A stretch of DNA of 64,000 nucleotides from Tilletia caries (GCA_032718865.1 JALUTQ010000039.1:1775168-1839167), one strand, 5' to 3'. Shown: positions 40,046 through 51,809, counted from the first letter of the stretch. Notes: generated by a model from the letters alone, not told the origin. Numbers and translations are program-made.

Positions 40046-40778
40046 CAAGGCTCGGCAACTTAACAACTTACCTAACTGCAACTGCGGGTAAGTTAACTTA
40101 ATCTAGTTAAACTGTGACTAAACTGCGGGCGGCGGAGCCTCCGGAAAAATTAAGTCAACTTAAACTGTATGGGTTTGGACACGGTAACTTATAGTCACTA
40201 GAAGTTGCCGTTCGCAAGCCGAAGATTTGACCCAACTTACAGCTACTCACAGCTACTTACAGTGCGAACTTATAGCTACTTATAGTTACTTACAGTTACT
40301 TAAAGTTACTCACAGTGTGCGCAGTAACTAATCACAACTATAGTAGCCAACTATTAATAACTGTATCCATTAGCTAACAATAACTGGAACAATTAACCAT
40401 TAACAACTGTGCCCACAGCAACTAATAATTACTGTAACAAGTAACTAAAAATAACTCAAAAGCATGAGTCTTTGGAGGTAGTCAAGAGAGGAAACATGTA
40501 CGAGCGAGCGCAAAGTACGTGCCTAAAGGCAAAATGGAATAGTACCAGACATATTGAGGCAGATACCGCGTGAATTGGGTGACTGAGACGCGATTAAGTT
40601 ACTCTAAATAACTGTAAGTAACGTATAGTGAAAGGCTCAAAATTAAGTTAACTGTAATGATAGTAAGTGGCTCAACTGTGACTAAACTAAACTGCGGGCG
40701 CCGGCGCCGGGTTTCCACTTAAACTAAACTTAATTGCGGACCAAAAATGGACAACTTATAATAAATGGCCGAGCCTTG
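40046..40778. mobile_element. hAT MITE built from AGTTACTGTAACT words, copy 2
   Basis: A 733-bp element with TIRs CAAGGCTCGGC / GCCGAGCCTTG and a perfect 8-bp duplication ATCACTCG (40038-40045, 40779-40786). The interior iterates CAACTTAA, AGTTACTTACAGTTAC and AACTAACAATAACTG in both orientations, interrupted by about 120 bp of other sequence near 40470-40590. Confidence 0.93.
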
Positions 40779-40964
40779 ATCACTCGTAGCTACTCTTCCA
40801 TAACCTACAGGCTACAATTATCCCAAGATTACTACTTCTCCCATATCCTATTAGTCTCTCTCAACGTTCATAGTGGTGTGTGCATCAATGCTGAATTGTT
40901 GTTACACCTTCACTTAGTGAACATGGAGTTTGAGGATGTTGGTCTGTGATGACCAACTGGTTAG

Positions 40965-41070
40965 TGCTTCCCACTTAAGACCGGGTGGTCTAGTTGGAAT
41001 TGTGTTGCCTTAAAATTGTGTCGACAAAAGGTCGTGTGTTCGAATCAGTGATCGTCACCTTTTGTCATAC
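40965..41070 (+). repeat. tRNA-like sequence, possible SINE head
   Basis: TGGTCTAGTTGG at 40986-40997 fits a polymerase III A box and GTGTTCGAATC at 41036-41046 a B box, with normal spacing. The acceptor and T stems do not pair properly, so it is not a functional tRNA. A tRNA-derived SINE or an old tRNA pseudogene would fit; no SINE body or tail could be defined. Confidence 0.35.
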
Positions 41071-41084
41071 ATACACCACCGGTC

Positions 41085-41380
41085 AATGTGCAGACTTGGG
41101 TAAGAGTATCGCGCTTTAGACTTGCAGCAGACGTTGCTTAGGCTTTCACCAGACCTAAACTTGAGAATGGCTACAGACTTGAGTCCGAAGTCTCTGAACA
41201 GTCTGAAAGCCAATCAGTCTTCAGCCAGTCTTCAGCTTCAAGTGTTCCGACAGTCGTAAATGACAGACTGTCACCAGTCTGTTTGACGCACTGTGCTCAT
41301 ACCTTCTCCCCTTATTCGAACAGTCTGCGTACATGCGTTCTGCCAGGCTGGCAAGCAGACTTCGGGAACTCTTACCAGTG
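41085..41380. repeat. AGTCTG-word tract with imperfect terminal repeats
   Basis: Begins CAGACTTGGGTAAGAGT and ends around CAGACTTCGGGAACTCTTACC. In between CAGACT / AGTCTG words recur in both orientations (especially 41180-41290). The ends are imperfect inverted repeats but no clean duplication is visible. A shorter relative lies at 48349-48438. Confidence 0.5.
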
Positions 41381-41389
41381 CACAAGGCC

Positions 41390-43050
41390 GCCGCGTTCGC
41401 TCTACAACGACGGTCAATGGATACAACAGACCGCGCGCACTCCTCTGTCACAGCTGACGTTCTCTCCTCAGTTCCTGGAGCTGACACTCTTAGATCTTCA
41501 TGTCCTGCTCTTTTTGATACCTCCCTCAGTCCCTCAGTCCCTCTCTCCAGCAAACATCGCACAATAGACCCGCATTGGCGGCGCGGGCAGCCTGGAATAC
41601 ACCGACGCGCAGGCAGCCTCGAATACACCGACACGGCCGTCCCTCGTGACCCCCCCCCTCTCGCGTCTTTTCTCTATATTTTTCTCACGCAGATTATCAT
41701 CCTCATCTTCACCGGCACATCACACAACCAAGAATGAAGATGATGATATACGTGCTTGATTTCGGTTGTCAGGTTTGCGTCGCTTCCCTTCCCTCCCCAT
41801 AATGGCCCAATCCCAGTTCCTCCTCCCTTGCTGACGATTGCTTTTTGCCTCTTTAAAACACCAGAATCATATACATGATACATCTCCGGCCAGCGGCCTG
41901 AGCATCATCAGAAGATGTGCGCATCGATCACAGACAGCGGGACATGGTGAGTTCCTTATGATCTATCCTCTCTATCCCCGCTCACGCTCCTGCGGCCTCA
42001 GACTCTACTAATAATCGTTCAACTTCGTCTTTTCACGTTATAGCTTTTAATTCAAGGTGCGCATTCCGCACTCCTTTCGGGCTCCACACTGCCAGTCCAT
42101 TGCTTCATGGCGCTTAACTTACTACTTATCCCTTACTTAGGTTTTCATTGGAATTCACAAAACCGTGAATCCCTCGCTGTTCAATGACCACTATTCACTA
42201 TCGCGATTCACGCTGGTTGCTGATGCTCTTTGCTGATATTGACATGCCCTTTTGGAAACAGGACGCTGCGAGCAACAATCTGTGTCTGTGAGTGTCACCC
42301 TTCATGCATCCCGTACAAGTGGACTCGTCGTGCCTTACTTATAGTTGACATCATTGCATTTTTTTCCTCAACCCAACCCTGCCGCCTACGGATGTACCGA
42401 ATGACTCATTCCCGCGCATGGTATCGATGCTGTCGCCCATTACATCTCCACCTACTCCACAACGGCCACCATTCGCACCGGTCTTTCCATCATCAGCCAA
42501 AGTCGACACTGCTGATCCCTCTATCGATGTATGAGTCAAAGAAGGAGTTTCTGATGAATTCCCTCAACGCTGATCAACTAATGCTTCCTCTCCGGCAGTA
42601 CCCAGCTCACACGGTGCAGGAGAATCAGAAAGACGTAACCGAAGTGATGATACTGAGTCGGGAGTCCGGATGGGATGTGTTTAATGTGTATTGTACTTTG
42701 TACACCACCAGACTTGTTGACCTAGAAATCCCAGCAGTATCCTACTAGGACCGCACCAGCACCGTCCCTGGGCTGGGACAGCTCGTGGATTATCCTTGAT
42801 TCCCAGCCCCAGTAATCTCAGAGCGCATCCTCTCAAGCCTCAGACATCAGTAATCAGTCCCCAGAGCAATTCCACAACATGAGATGTATATTCTAAGTCG
42901 TGGATCTGATCGATCCACGGCGAAGCGACCGACGGAAGCGGAGCAGGGTATACGGTGGACGCTGGATTGCGTGAGGACGCAGACGAGTTGCAGACGACGG
43001 TGCACGCGGACGAGTGGGTAGAGGACAGCTAGTAATATGAAAAATGGTGT
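41390..43050. other. No firm gene; scattered splice-like motifs
   Basis: Several well-formed donors and acceptors occur (GGTGAGTTCC at 41947, GTGAGTGTC near 42288), and one Pro/Ser-rich frame (42380-42530, DSFPRMVSMLSPITSPPTPQ) looks coding-like but meets stops. Possibly a decayed or intron-rich gene; I could not assemble a model. Confidence 0.3.
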
Positions 43051-43089
43051 GAAAGGTCAGTCATGGGGTTGGCATGTTGTGCCTCCGTT

Positions 43090-44960
43090 GGGGTCCGATT
43101 GGACGCTTACCGAGTTCGAGACCGAGGACGGAACTGGGCTGGAAGGCGATCAGGTACCCTTTGCTCTGTGTCTTCTTGCCACTGGACTACTGGAGTGGAA
43201 AGTAAGCAGAGAAGTGAGGATGATGACCGGGATAATCTGGAGAGAGAGCCGAGAGGGAAAGAGAGAGAGAGAGAGACCGCGATTGAGTACATGATCAAGT
43301 GTTGAGGCCAGACCTCCGACTTCCTTCGCAAGATGCAAGCGAATTATGGTCGACTCACCATGGTATCAGCAGGAGTGCAGCCGAACATGCTGGCCTTGCC
43401 CGAGATCGTCTTGCTGATAGCACGCCCTGTGGTGTAGAGATGAGAAAGAACATGAGAGTGAGAACCGGAAAATGGATGAGAGGACGAGGCTGCGCGTTGA
43501 AAAATACGTACCAGCCCCAGGGCCCAGTCCATGTGGTTAATGCAGTTAGTTGGCCAACGTAATCATGATGATGGCTGGTCGCCAGGAAACAGGGCATCAG
43601 GTCCTGTAGGGGGGGATCATGAGCTTACAACCATCTGTCAGTCCTCCGACTACACGCTTCCAACAGGCGCTGAGCAGGTAAAAGTACTCACCACTGGAGC
43701 AAGAGAATGGCGAGCCCGCATTCATCGCCGAACCGCATGAGCGAAGGCAAGCTGGATGAGATGGAAAGGGTGGATGCGAGAGAGTAAGGGGAGGTTGAGG
43801 ATGGGAACGGAAAATGTAAGGTTGGGTAGAATATAATTTCAAACAGTGTCAGGATGGGTGAAAGCAGGCAAGAATGTGTCGAAGAAAGCAAACAAAACTC
43901 AACTCAGAGCGAGAACTGTCAAAAGAAGGGGTCAAGGGAACAAGAAGGTTGTGAGTAGAGGAAGTGTAACTGTGGGAGAAGGAGAGGAAGAATAAGAGGG
44001 AGAGGGAGAAGATGGGTAGGCTGCCGGGGGTGAGAGGGTCGGATGGTCGTCACTGTCTTGTCCTTTAAATAGAGAGAGAGGAGAACGAAAAGCAAACTGG
44101 TTGATAATGGTAAAGGGAAGGTGAGTTGTGAGGCTGTCCAGCGAGCGGGTCAGGATCGTCATCGATGTCATTCGGAGGGCGGAGGCAGAGAAGCACCTGA
44201 CAGCAGAGGAACACAGACACAGAAAGAGAGAGCAATGTGACCTGTGAGTGATGGAGGGCGCATGATGAGTATTGACTGATGAAGTGAGGCATTGGATATG
44301 ATGGAAATAGTGTGAATGTGTGACTGCCGACTGGTTCCTCTAAAATCGATGCGAGCTCGGAGGAAAGATAGTGTGAGACCGTGAGGAAACATAAGAAGAT
44401 CAAGATGAGAGGGCGGCGTAACTCACCGTATATTTCCATGGTGCGCTCCCGAACGGTGAGTAGGAGCTTGGTGGCGACGTCGCCCGTCTTGAGGTTGATG
44501 CTGAGCACCGCGCCGGCATTCTCGGCGCTCTGTCTTAAGGGCTCAAATGCGTAGATGTCGGGGGAGATGTAGCTACGAGGGGGGGGAGGCAACCAAGGCA
44601 GAGATGGAGGTCAGCGCATAATGATCACAGAGCTCGAGACTACGCAGAGCGAAACTTACAGCTTGATGCCATCGTGCCCTTGCCGAGGGTGAAGAGCCTC
44701 GGCTGAAAGCGGACCTCCGGGTGCTCGGCGAAGATCTGGCGGCGGACGATGGAGATCAGGTTACAGGTAGGGGGGGAGGTCCCTCCCGAGGGCGACGAGG
44801 GCAAAGGCGGCGGTGACCGCGCTGTCATAAATCGGAACGCGTGGTCAGTAGAGGGAATACGAGTACATGAACATAGAAAGAGACTCACAAGTACGAAGCA
44901 AAGGCGAGGAAGCCGAGGAAGATGCAGCCGACAGGGTCATCCGGTCATGTTCAAAGAGCT
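43090..44960 (-). CDS. Uncharacterised multi-exon gene
   Basis: Minus-strand exons with good splice sites, in order: a start region with a hydrophobic stretch (GCIFLGFLAFASYL), 44830-44655 (AVTAAFALVALGRDLPPYL, then after a one-base shift ISIVRRQIFAEHPEVRFQPR), 44574-44429 (YISPDIYAFEPLRQSAENAG, LKTGDVATKLLLTVRERTME; donor GTGAGTTAC), 43742-43690 (LMRFGDECGLAILLLQW), 43604-43508 (a block without stops in one frame), 43428-43365 (RAISKTISGKASMFGCTPAD) and 43195-43112 (KKTQSKGYLIAFQPSSVLGL). Two hydrophobic segments suggest membrane association. No family recognised. One frameshift in a C-run near 44775 may be an assembly error. Confidence 0.5.
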
Positions 44961-45033
44961 ATTTATGTAATATATGACATTTTGCATTAGGCATTAGTCC
45001 TCTTCCTCCGAAGTCGAAGTGAAGTGATCGCTA

Positions 45034-46500
45034 TCATCTTCCTGCTTCCGCGGCCTTTTTCCTCCTCTGCGTTTTTGGTGGAGGTGGCATTCGCTCCATT
45101 GCGGCGTCGACAAGGTCGTCCAAGGGGTATTCTTGGAGACGTGTGGGAGTGGCGGACAGGTGAGCGTGCTGAAAGGCCGGTGCTCGGTGTAGAAGTTCGT
45201 TCAGAATATACCGCTGACGGACCCCTTGCACGCCAAGATGGTGAACCGCAGGAATTCGGATTCCAGTCCGTATTCGCTCCTGTAGCTGCTCGGCGCCAGA
45301 TGGATCATTTGTGCATTCGCAGAAGATACAGTCGTGCTGTGCGTTGAGAAGCTGCAAAAGCAGCTACAGGAGATGATGAGGCCAAGTGTCAGCTGATCCC
45401 TGTCCGGGTCTCTCTGATACCAAACTCTCACCTTCCCTTCGAACAATGCATGAGTACCATCTCCGACCAAACCCGCCATCCCGTACTTGCTCTTCTCTTT
45501 GATCTTAAACAGCTCCAATCGCACGAGGGGCGTGTTGGCGGCTCCCGATGACAGAAAGATACCGACCAGTCGTCCAACGGTGAACTGTGGAATCAAGGAA
45601 AAGATGAACCATTGGCAGCGTGGGTCGTGGAGAGCGCAGTCAAGCGAGTTGTGTGGAGTGGGAATGATGGAACTCACATCGTATACGTTCTCCCTACGAG
45701 TGCCAGTGCTCTGAGCATGTATGGAAACAAAATCGCCAGCTTTGCATTTCTCTCCAGCTTGGGAAACGATGGCCGTCCCATTGTGGAATCTCTCGGCTGG
45801 AAGAAACGCAGGGAGGCCTCTTCCCTCACCGATGATGTCGAGGTCCGTCAGATATAAAAGTGGTGCTTCTGACCTGATCACGATTCCTATGAGGTGGAGT
45901 ATCGCGCATCAAACTTCAGAGAAAGCAGGGAATCAGAATTCGATTGGGAAGCCTGTCCCACTACGCACCTGGCTCCTGCATGTCATCCTCCGTTGGCAAC
46001 CATTTTGAGCGGAGACTCTTCACTGTGGGATCGTTGAGGAGCGGTTCGATTTGAGGACCAGGTTGCGCAAGCTGGTTGTCTTCTGAGGCCCATACAACTC
46101 CGCCTGACGCCCAGTGAGCTACGGTCTCTTGAGTAGCGATCCTGGAGGCAATATCCTTTGATGGCGCACCTCGGTTGGTGTGGACGGCTGCCTGTCGCTG
46201 CACCGCATTGAAGCTTTCGTATCTTTCAGGACAGCAATGTTTGAGCCCCTGCGCCCTCCTTTTCCTTTGACATATTTTTTCGCAGACTCGCAATTAACAG
46301 TTGACGGAGCCCAACTTCACAAGTGGTGTACTGACTTCACTGGGCCTTTTCTGCGCACCGCAGCAGTATTGAGTATGGCGGTGTCTTCCTGTGATTTCCA
46401 TATCTGACGCAAGGTCGCAAGCTGACCCTTTGACCTTTGAGATTCCCTGTGTTCTCTCTTCAGGAGCACTACTTGGAGGAGGACATCTGATACCGTAAAC
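45034..46500 (-). CDS. Uncharacterised multi-exon gene, apparently intact 3' part
   Basis: Exons (minus): 46249-45969 (DIASRIATQETVAHWASGGV ... SLRSKWLPTEDDM), 45886-45678 (SEAPLLYLTDLDIIGEGRGL, FHNGTAIVSQAGEKCKAGDF), 45584-45432 (FTVGRLVGIFLSSGAANTPL, SKYGMAGLVGDGTHALFEGK) and 45351-45034 (LNAQHDCIFCECTNDPSGAE, VQGVRQRYILNELLHR, basic end PKTQRRKK). All introns have GT-AG borders (GTGCGTAG, GTGAGTTCC, GTGAGAGTT donors) and preserve the frame. C..C in the HDCIFCEC block may bind metal. The basic C-terminus could be a nuclear signal. I cannot place the family. One of the few genes here without obvious lesions, though the 5' exon above 46249 is uncertain. Confidence 0.6.
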
Positions 46501-46509
46501 GGACAATGA

Positions 46510-48340
46510 CTAGGATGTGAGTATCTATCATAGCGTCACTACTTACGGGCGCTCAGACGCTGACTCGCTCCTCACTTCTCAGCCGTCTCGGGCCCGATTC
46601 GCGTCCTTGCCCTCGTTTTTGTCCTCGCCCTCTCTGTCCCTCGCCGCTCGCTCTCGATCTCGTCTGCTTCTGGGCCCCTAGGCCCTAACCCTTCGCTCTC
46701 GTATTCTTCCTCATTCACACAAGGTGCGCCTCAGTTTCCATCTACTGCTCAAACCGAATCTCTTCACTGATCTCTACTATTTCCATGTGCTCTGCTCTGG
46801 CTTGGACAACTGTCCCGCTCCTCCGGATCCTTCGCTGTCTCCTCCACAGCATTGTCCTGCTCGTCTTTCCGTTTTTGGGGTCTCCTCGCTCCGTTGTGCG
46901 GTCTCTGGACGACCCCCTTCCGCGTGCGCGATCTCCGCCACTCCGTAACTCGAGTCCTTCTGAACTCCCGGCCTTCTTGGCTGTCCCGGCCTCCTGGTTC
47001 TCGAACGCGTCGTCTGCACCTCGATCTTCGGCCGAGTGCCGACATTCTTCAGCGCGCACCACCTGCGCGAAGCCGCGAACGCGTCCCCTCGTCTCCCGTC
47101 AGCGTCTGGCCTCCTGGTCTCCCTCTCGGACGCTTGAGCAGGTGTTGATGTCGCGTTTATCATTCACAGACCACAGTCCAGACTTGATTTTGCAAAGGTG
47201 TACAATGACATACTAACCTCCAACGCTTTAACGGCTTCAGATTTGACTCACTCCTTTTACCTCTACCACATCCAATCCTACAGTATCACAGGTATGAGGT
47301 AAGTGTAAGTAACGGCGTGATAGGGACACCGTCCTTACGCCTCTCGCCCATCGATGTGGCACCCGCATTCCTCACTGTCCACTGATACCTAAGTCGTAGA
47401 CTCGTATCTGTCTCGATCTCAGACTAATCGCGTTAAATTCTTGCAGACCGTTGCACTCATATTCCTGTTGACCTCTCTACTTCATCAACAGGCAGCCGAC
47501 AACACCCAACAATGGAAGAAACACCTCTGTTCTGCTTTCCAGTCATCCTCATGTTCCCATCTACTGCGGCCAAACTGACCACTGGCAATTACTGACGATG
47601 CCGTGTTTCTCTTGTTGTGGGTTGGATGCTGATACTGACTCGGTGTTCAGCATCATTGGAAAACCCTTGTCCTCTGCATCTGCTTCTGTCCTTCTCTACT
47701 CACTGACATTTGAACATTGACGCTGTTTCCCCTTTTGAATTCCGTTTCGCCCCTTCTGCGACCTCTTCCCTTGCCTTGCAGGTTGTGCTCAGCAGGCTGC
47801 AGGTCTGATTTATTGATTGTACCATTCTTTACTCTCTTTTCTTCCCAAACACTCAGTGCTCACTACTACTCACAATTCACATACGCTCTGTTTTCCTCAC
47901 TGCGCAGATCAGCGGCGATTTCATGGTCAGTCCTTGTCAGCACACGCCACACTGACCAGTCTTCGCTATGCACTCTTCACTCTCGGATAACCGCGAGCTC
48001 TTCAGCATCACCCGTCCTCGCCCTCTCTCTGGCCTGCTCGTTGTCCGCTCATGCTCACTTGGAACTCGGCACTTGTGCAAGTCTACCTTGGATATGCATG
48101 CCTGAAGGCCATTCCTTTGTATTGCCTCAGGCGCATCATAAGACCTCAATCTTACTTTCTGTCAGAAGAAGCGATGGTTGTCTCCCATTCGCCCGATAGT
48201 CTCCAGCATCTTCGCAGTGCTGCCTTGCTATAAGTATTCTAACGGTCTGCCTCTCCTGCTTGAAGAAGTCGTAACAGAAGTATTCAGCACGTCGTGATGG
48301 TCCGCCTGCGCTCAGTCTAACACCAAGTCACTGAGCAGAC
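46510..48340. other. No firm gene; CT-rich sequence
   Basis: Long open frames at 46777-47216 and 47717-48199 occur on both strands and look compositional (C/T-rich plus strand). A TCCTACAG-like acceptor and GTAAGTGTAAG donor lie near 47280-47305. I see no recognisable protein or element. Confidence 0.3.
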
Positions 48341-48348
48341 ATATGGTA

Positions 48349-48438
48349 AGTCTTCCCCAAGTCTGGGCTGAAACGTAGATCGCAATGCCCAAGACCACTC
48401 GAACAGACTTCGGGAAGACTTGGGGGAAGGCTATTATA
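48349..48438. repeat. Short foldback, AAGTCTTCCCCAAGTCT family
   Basis: GTCTTCCCCAAGTCT at about 48352 and the inverted AGACTTGGGGGAAG at about 48417-48430 form a roughly 90-bp foldback with further AGACTT words inside. Related in wording to 41085-41380. Confidence 0.55.
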
Positions 48439-48462
48439 GACTGGGGGCTAACCGGCGGCGTA

Positions 48463-49300
48463 TGAAGTCATATTATGCATATGACAGAATTATGACGAAA
48501 AAATTGTCATAGTCATATGACAGGTTTATGACAAAGTCTCATTGTCATATTTATGGCCATAATGCCTCCCGTGGCTGTCATATGGCAGCTTTATGACAGA
48601 AATATGACATAATTTTCCCGCCCTAAATTCTGTCATATTCTGTCATATGACAATGCAGAACATATGCCTTATGTATGACAGTATTCTGACAAAACGTCCA
48701 CAGCCGGGCCGAAAAGATGCATAATTCTGTCATATGGTCGTGCATAATCATGTCATATTCTTGGCAAATCTGACATTTTATATGACCTGAGCTCTAAATT
48801 CTGGTCAGGCAGCAGGCTCACCGCTCAGGCGCCGAGTGCCTGGCATTTTCAGAATAAAATTAAGCGCTTTGGCATCTTCCGTGTCTCCGGCATCCCCCTG
48901 GGCCCTGCCCCTTCTCCCGATTCAAAAAAACCGCTCCAGAGCTCAAAATGGCTCCCAACATGTTACATGTTCCGCAGCAAGCTTCACGCGCCTGTTCTGG
49001 ATGGCTGGATATGAGGTGAAAACTGCGCCAACCTGAAAGAGGGAACGCGGCGACGCGGCTTGACGCGCTTCGCGGTTCACCACATGACGAGACGCGCTTC
49101 GCCACGCGATATTACGGTCAACTCAGAGGCGGAAAGTTTGCTTACGTAATATGACAGAAACATGACAATTTTATGACTTCATATGACAGAAAAATGACAT
49201 TTGCATAATGCATATATATGACATCGCCTTCCCAAAACTAGATTGTCATAATGCAGATATATGACATCGCCCAAAAAATTGTCATATATGCATCATAATG
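48463..49300. repeat. TGTCATATGACA-word element, unclassified
   Basis: Two blocks (48463-48790 and 49135-49300) are made of TGTCATATGACA, TTATGACA and TATGCATATGACA words in both orientations. The middle (48790-49135) is a different, more GC-rich sequence. The beginning (GGCGGCGTATGAAG) and the late CATATATATGACATCGCC could be diverged inverted ends, but no target duplication is found. Design resembles the short-word MITEs; superfamily unknown. Confidence 0.6.
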
Positions 49301-50099
49301 ATCACTGCTTCGAATCCTTTTATCGGAGACTTTTTGGTCATCTATTTTTTTGCACCACATTTGTTTCTTCACTCACACTCGCTACCCGCTATTTCGGTGA
49401 CGCGCGTCGTGCGTCCGTGCGTACCTGCACACAACCGCAGGGCGCAATCACCACCCACCGTCTCATCTTTCTCATTGACTCGCGCACTGCCTGTCCCCCT
49501 TTTCCTTCTTCCTTCTTCCGTATTTTTTCTTTCTTCCATACACCCGCACTGCTCGTCCCCCTTTTTCTCTATCACACCCACTCTGCTTGTCCCCCTTTTA
49601 CTATCAAGTGTCTACTACCCCCGTTCCTATGTCACTGTTTTGACTGTGTTTGTACTTAGATAAGGTTGTGTCGACAGAGTGACTGGCACAGTGGCACCGC
49701 ACAGTGTGCTGCGTATTGCTGCGTATCAGGGAAACCTAAAGGTATAAATGGAGCGCTCCTTTCGCCCTTTTCTCCCTTTCTGTCCCCCCAGCTCTTTCCT
49801 CTCACACTTCCAGACAACTAACTTAGCAATCACAGATCATTGCAGAGTTAAGTCTACGGTGTGAAGTCTGAGTCTCAAGTCTCAACTCTCATAAAGTTTC
49901 AACAAGTGATTGAGAAAGTTTTTTTACACACACCTGTAGGACCACTTGTATACTGGTTAGTTATCTAAACATAGTAGACGTAGGCCAAAGTTCAGCAGCG
50001 TGTCACTTCTGTCTCCATACAACGAGCGGTACTACACGTGGACTGTCCAATACCGAAATCTATTGTGCTCGCAATAACCTTACAACTGGGAAATCTTAC
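49301..50099. other. CT-rich intergenic region with a TATA-like site
   Basis: C/T-rich to about 49630. A TATA-like GTATAAATGG at 49741 is followed by a pyrimidine-rich tract, as in a Pol II promoter or an LTR, but I found no second LTR copy and no gene downstream. Nothing else. Confidence 0.3.
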
Positions 50100-50763
50100 T
50101 AAGGATCTTCCTGGAGTAGGCCCCGGAGTAGCATTCCCCGGAGCTCCGCGGACTCCGGGGGACGCTCTGCACAGGTACGGAGCACGGAGCAAGATTTGAG
50201 CATTTTTTACTGACTTTAGATTTGCGGAGCTACTCTGGGAAGGCATGGCTGCAACGCCCCGGAGCACGGAGTGAGTTTGCTTGCATTGTCAAAAAAGCCC
50301 CGGAGTACGGAGCAGACCCCGGAGTCCGACGGAGCTCCGGGGAATGCTACTCCGGGGATGGCAAAGTGGGTCACATGATGGCCAAAACTGAGTCACGTGA
50401 CCGGTTTTTGAGGGATTTCTCGGCCGAATCAGGTCATTATACTGTGTAATTCAGCTATTTTGGGGCAGTAAACCCTTGGAAAGGAATGATATAGACTTCT
50501 AAAGCTGCGATTGAACTGTTTCGATCAGATTTGACCTTCTGCTGAGCCCATGTTGGACTCATTTTATGACACTCCGGAGTACCCCGGAGTCGGCGGAGAA
50601 GTAGATTCTTGTGCGCAACCGCGACTTCGACCGAGCACGGAGTGCTCGCCAGCAGATCATCAGAAATTTTGCGGAACGCGGAGCTGGCTAGATCTCAGAC
50701 GGAGCTGAGCGGAGCGCCGCCCCGGAGTCCGGGCTACGGGGATTTACTCCGGGAAGATCCTTA
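50100..50763. mobile_element. hAT-type MITE, CGGAG family
   Basis: A 664-bp element with ends TAAGGATCTTCC / GGAAGATCCTTA. CGGAG/CTCCG words fill both ends. The flanking octamers are AATCTTAC (left) and AATACTTG (right), so no clean duplication. The right flank is the start of an LTR that the element appears to have entered; the left flank is not LTR sequence, which points to a later rearrangement or deletion. Confidence 0.8.
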
Positions 50764-51340
50764 AATACTTGTACGGTCGAGAGTCAGACAAGTCAGCAGT
50801 AATCGAAGTAAATAGCAAACTTATTCGATCTCAGGAATCGACACAACGGTTCACACGGTAAGCTTAACTCTACAATTTTCTGTGAATTTCCAAGTTGGTG
50901 TCTGTGATGTGAGTGAGGTGTCTGTTGGTCGAAAGGGGGGGAAGAATGGCAAGAGCCTGTCTCCTTTTATCCCTTTTCGACCTGGGCCTGAAAGCTCGCT
51001 GAGCGCTCCCAGGGCCTGAGTCATAGCCTAGTCATGAACGGCTCATTTGCACCACTCATGGTAAGCTACTCAGGCAAGACACTGACATTCTCGACATCGT
51101 CCAGAAGCTCCAACAACAGGAGAGCGACTAAGTACATGAGGTTGAAAGAGACTGACATTGGATGAGGTGAGAATGGGAAAAGGATTGTATGGAATATGGA
51201 TGAGTCGCCATTGCGTAACAATGACACGCAGGACTTTGGTCATAAATGAGTCACAGCCAGAGTTATACTTTGAAAGGACTTGAGTCAGGGGACGGTGCCA
51301 TCGAATATCGAGTCAGAGCCCAGAGGCCAGAATCCTTACA
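50764..51340. mobile_element. LTR relative of 39015-39597, 5' end disrupted
   Basis: Matches the solo LTR at 39.0 kb from ACTTGTACGG to the terminal CCTTACA with about 93 percent identity. The first bases (TGTAAT) are missing because the CGGAG MITE abuts here. No internal retrotransposon sequence follows. Confidence 0.85.
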
Positions 51341-51645
51341 TTGCTCCTCCCGGGGATTGTTCTGGCGGGGGGCAGACGCAGCTTTGCGTTGGGGGTGGCC
51401 GGCAGCTGGAGGTGGTGTGTGTGTGTGTTGGGGGGTTTGGGGGGGGGGGGTTGGGTTATGCAAGGACTATCTCCCCTGCCAATTGGTGCACCAGCAACAA
51501 CAGGCTTCCCGCCATGGATAATCGGCCGGCTCCTGACCACCACATCGGACTCCGCCAACGGCCCCAAAAGGGAGTCCGTCGAGTCAACACGAACCGGTGT
51601 TCGTGGGGCCTTCCCCGCGCCAAGGGTGCTGCTAGGTAAGTACAA
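51320..51645 (-). CDS. Short coding-like frame
   Basis: Minus-strand frame TPVRVDSTDSLLGPLAESDV ... PIIHGGKPVVAGAPIGRGDS looks coding, but the plus strand is also open here (MDNRPAPDHHIGLRQRPQKG, followed by a GTAAGTACAA donor at 51636). A G-run of 10 and a (GT)n tract lie at 51416-51452. Strand uncertain. Confidence 0.25.
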
Positions 51646-51809
51646 TCTCGCTGGGAATTGGATGAGATTAAGCTAACTGTGTGGACCGAATGACGAAAAC
51701 CAGGGGAAATTCTGTCATCTTCAGAACTATAAATTGGTTTCAATGTGTAATAGCATGTGAGGGATCAGAATAGACTCAGATTAGGGCCCGTGGATTCTAA
51801 AAGACGCGT

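Noticed and set aside
40965..41070. Functional tRNA gene at the A-box/B-box sequence
   Set aside because: Acceptor and T-arm bases do not pair, so I kept it only as a tRNA-like or SINE candidate.
46777..48199. Overlapping long ORFs in CT-rich DNA
   Set aside because: Open frames on both strands with skewed composition and no domain; probably non-coding.
49680..50100. Solo LTR suggested by GTATAAATGG and a pyrimidine-rich leader
   Set aside because: No TG...CA ends, no target duplication and no second copy in the window.
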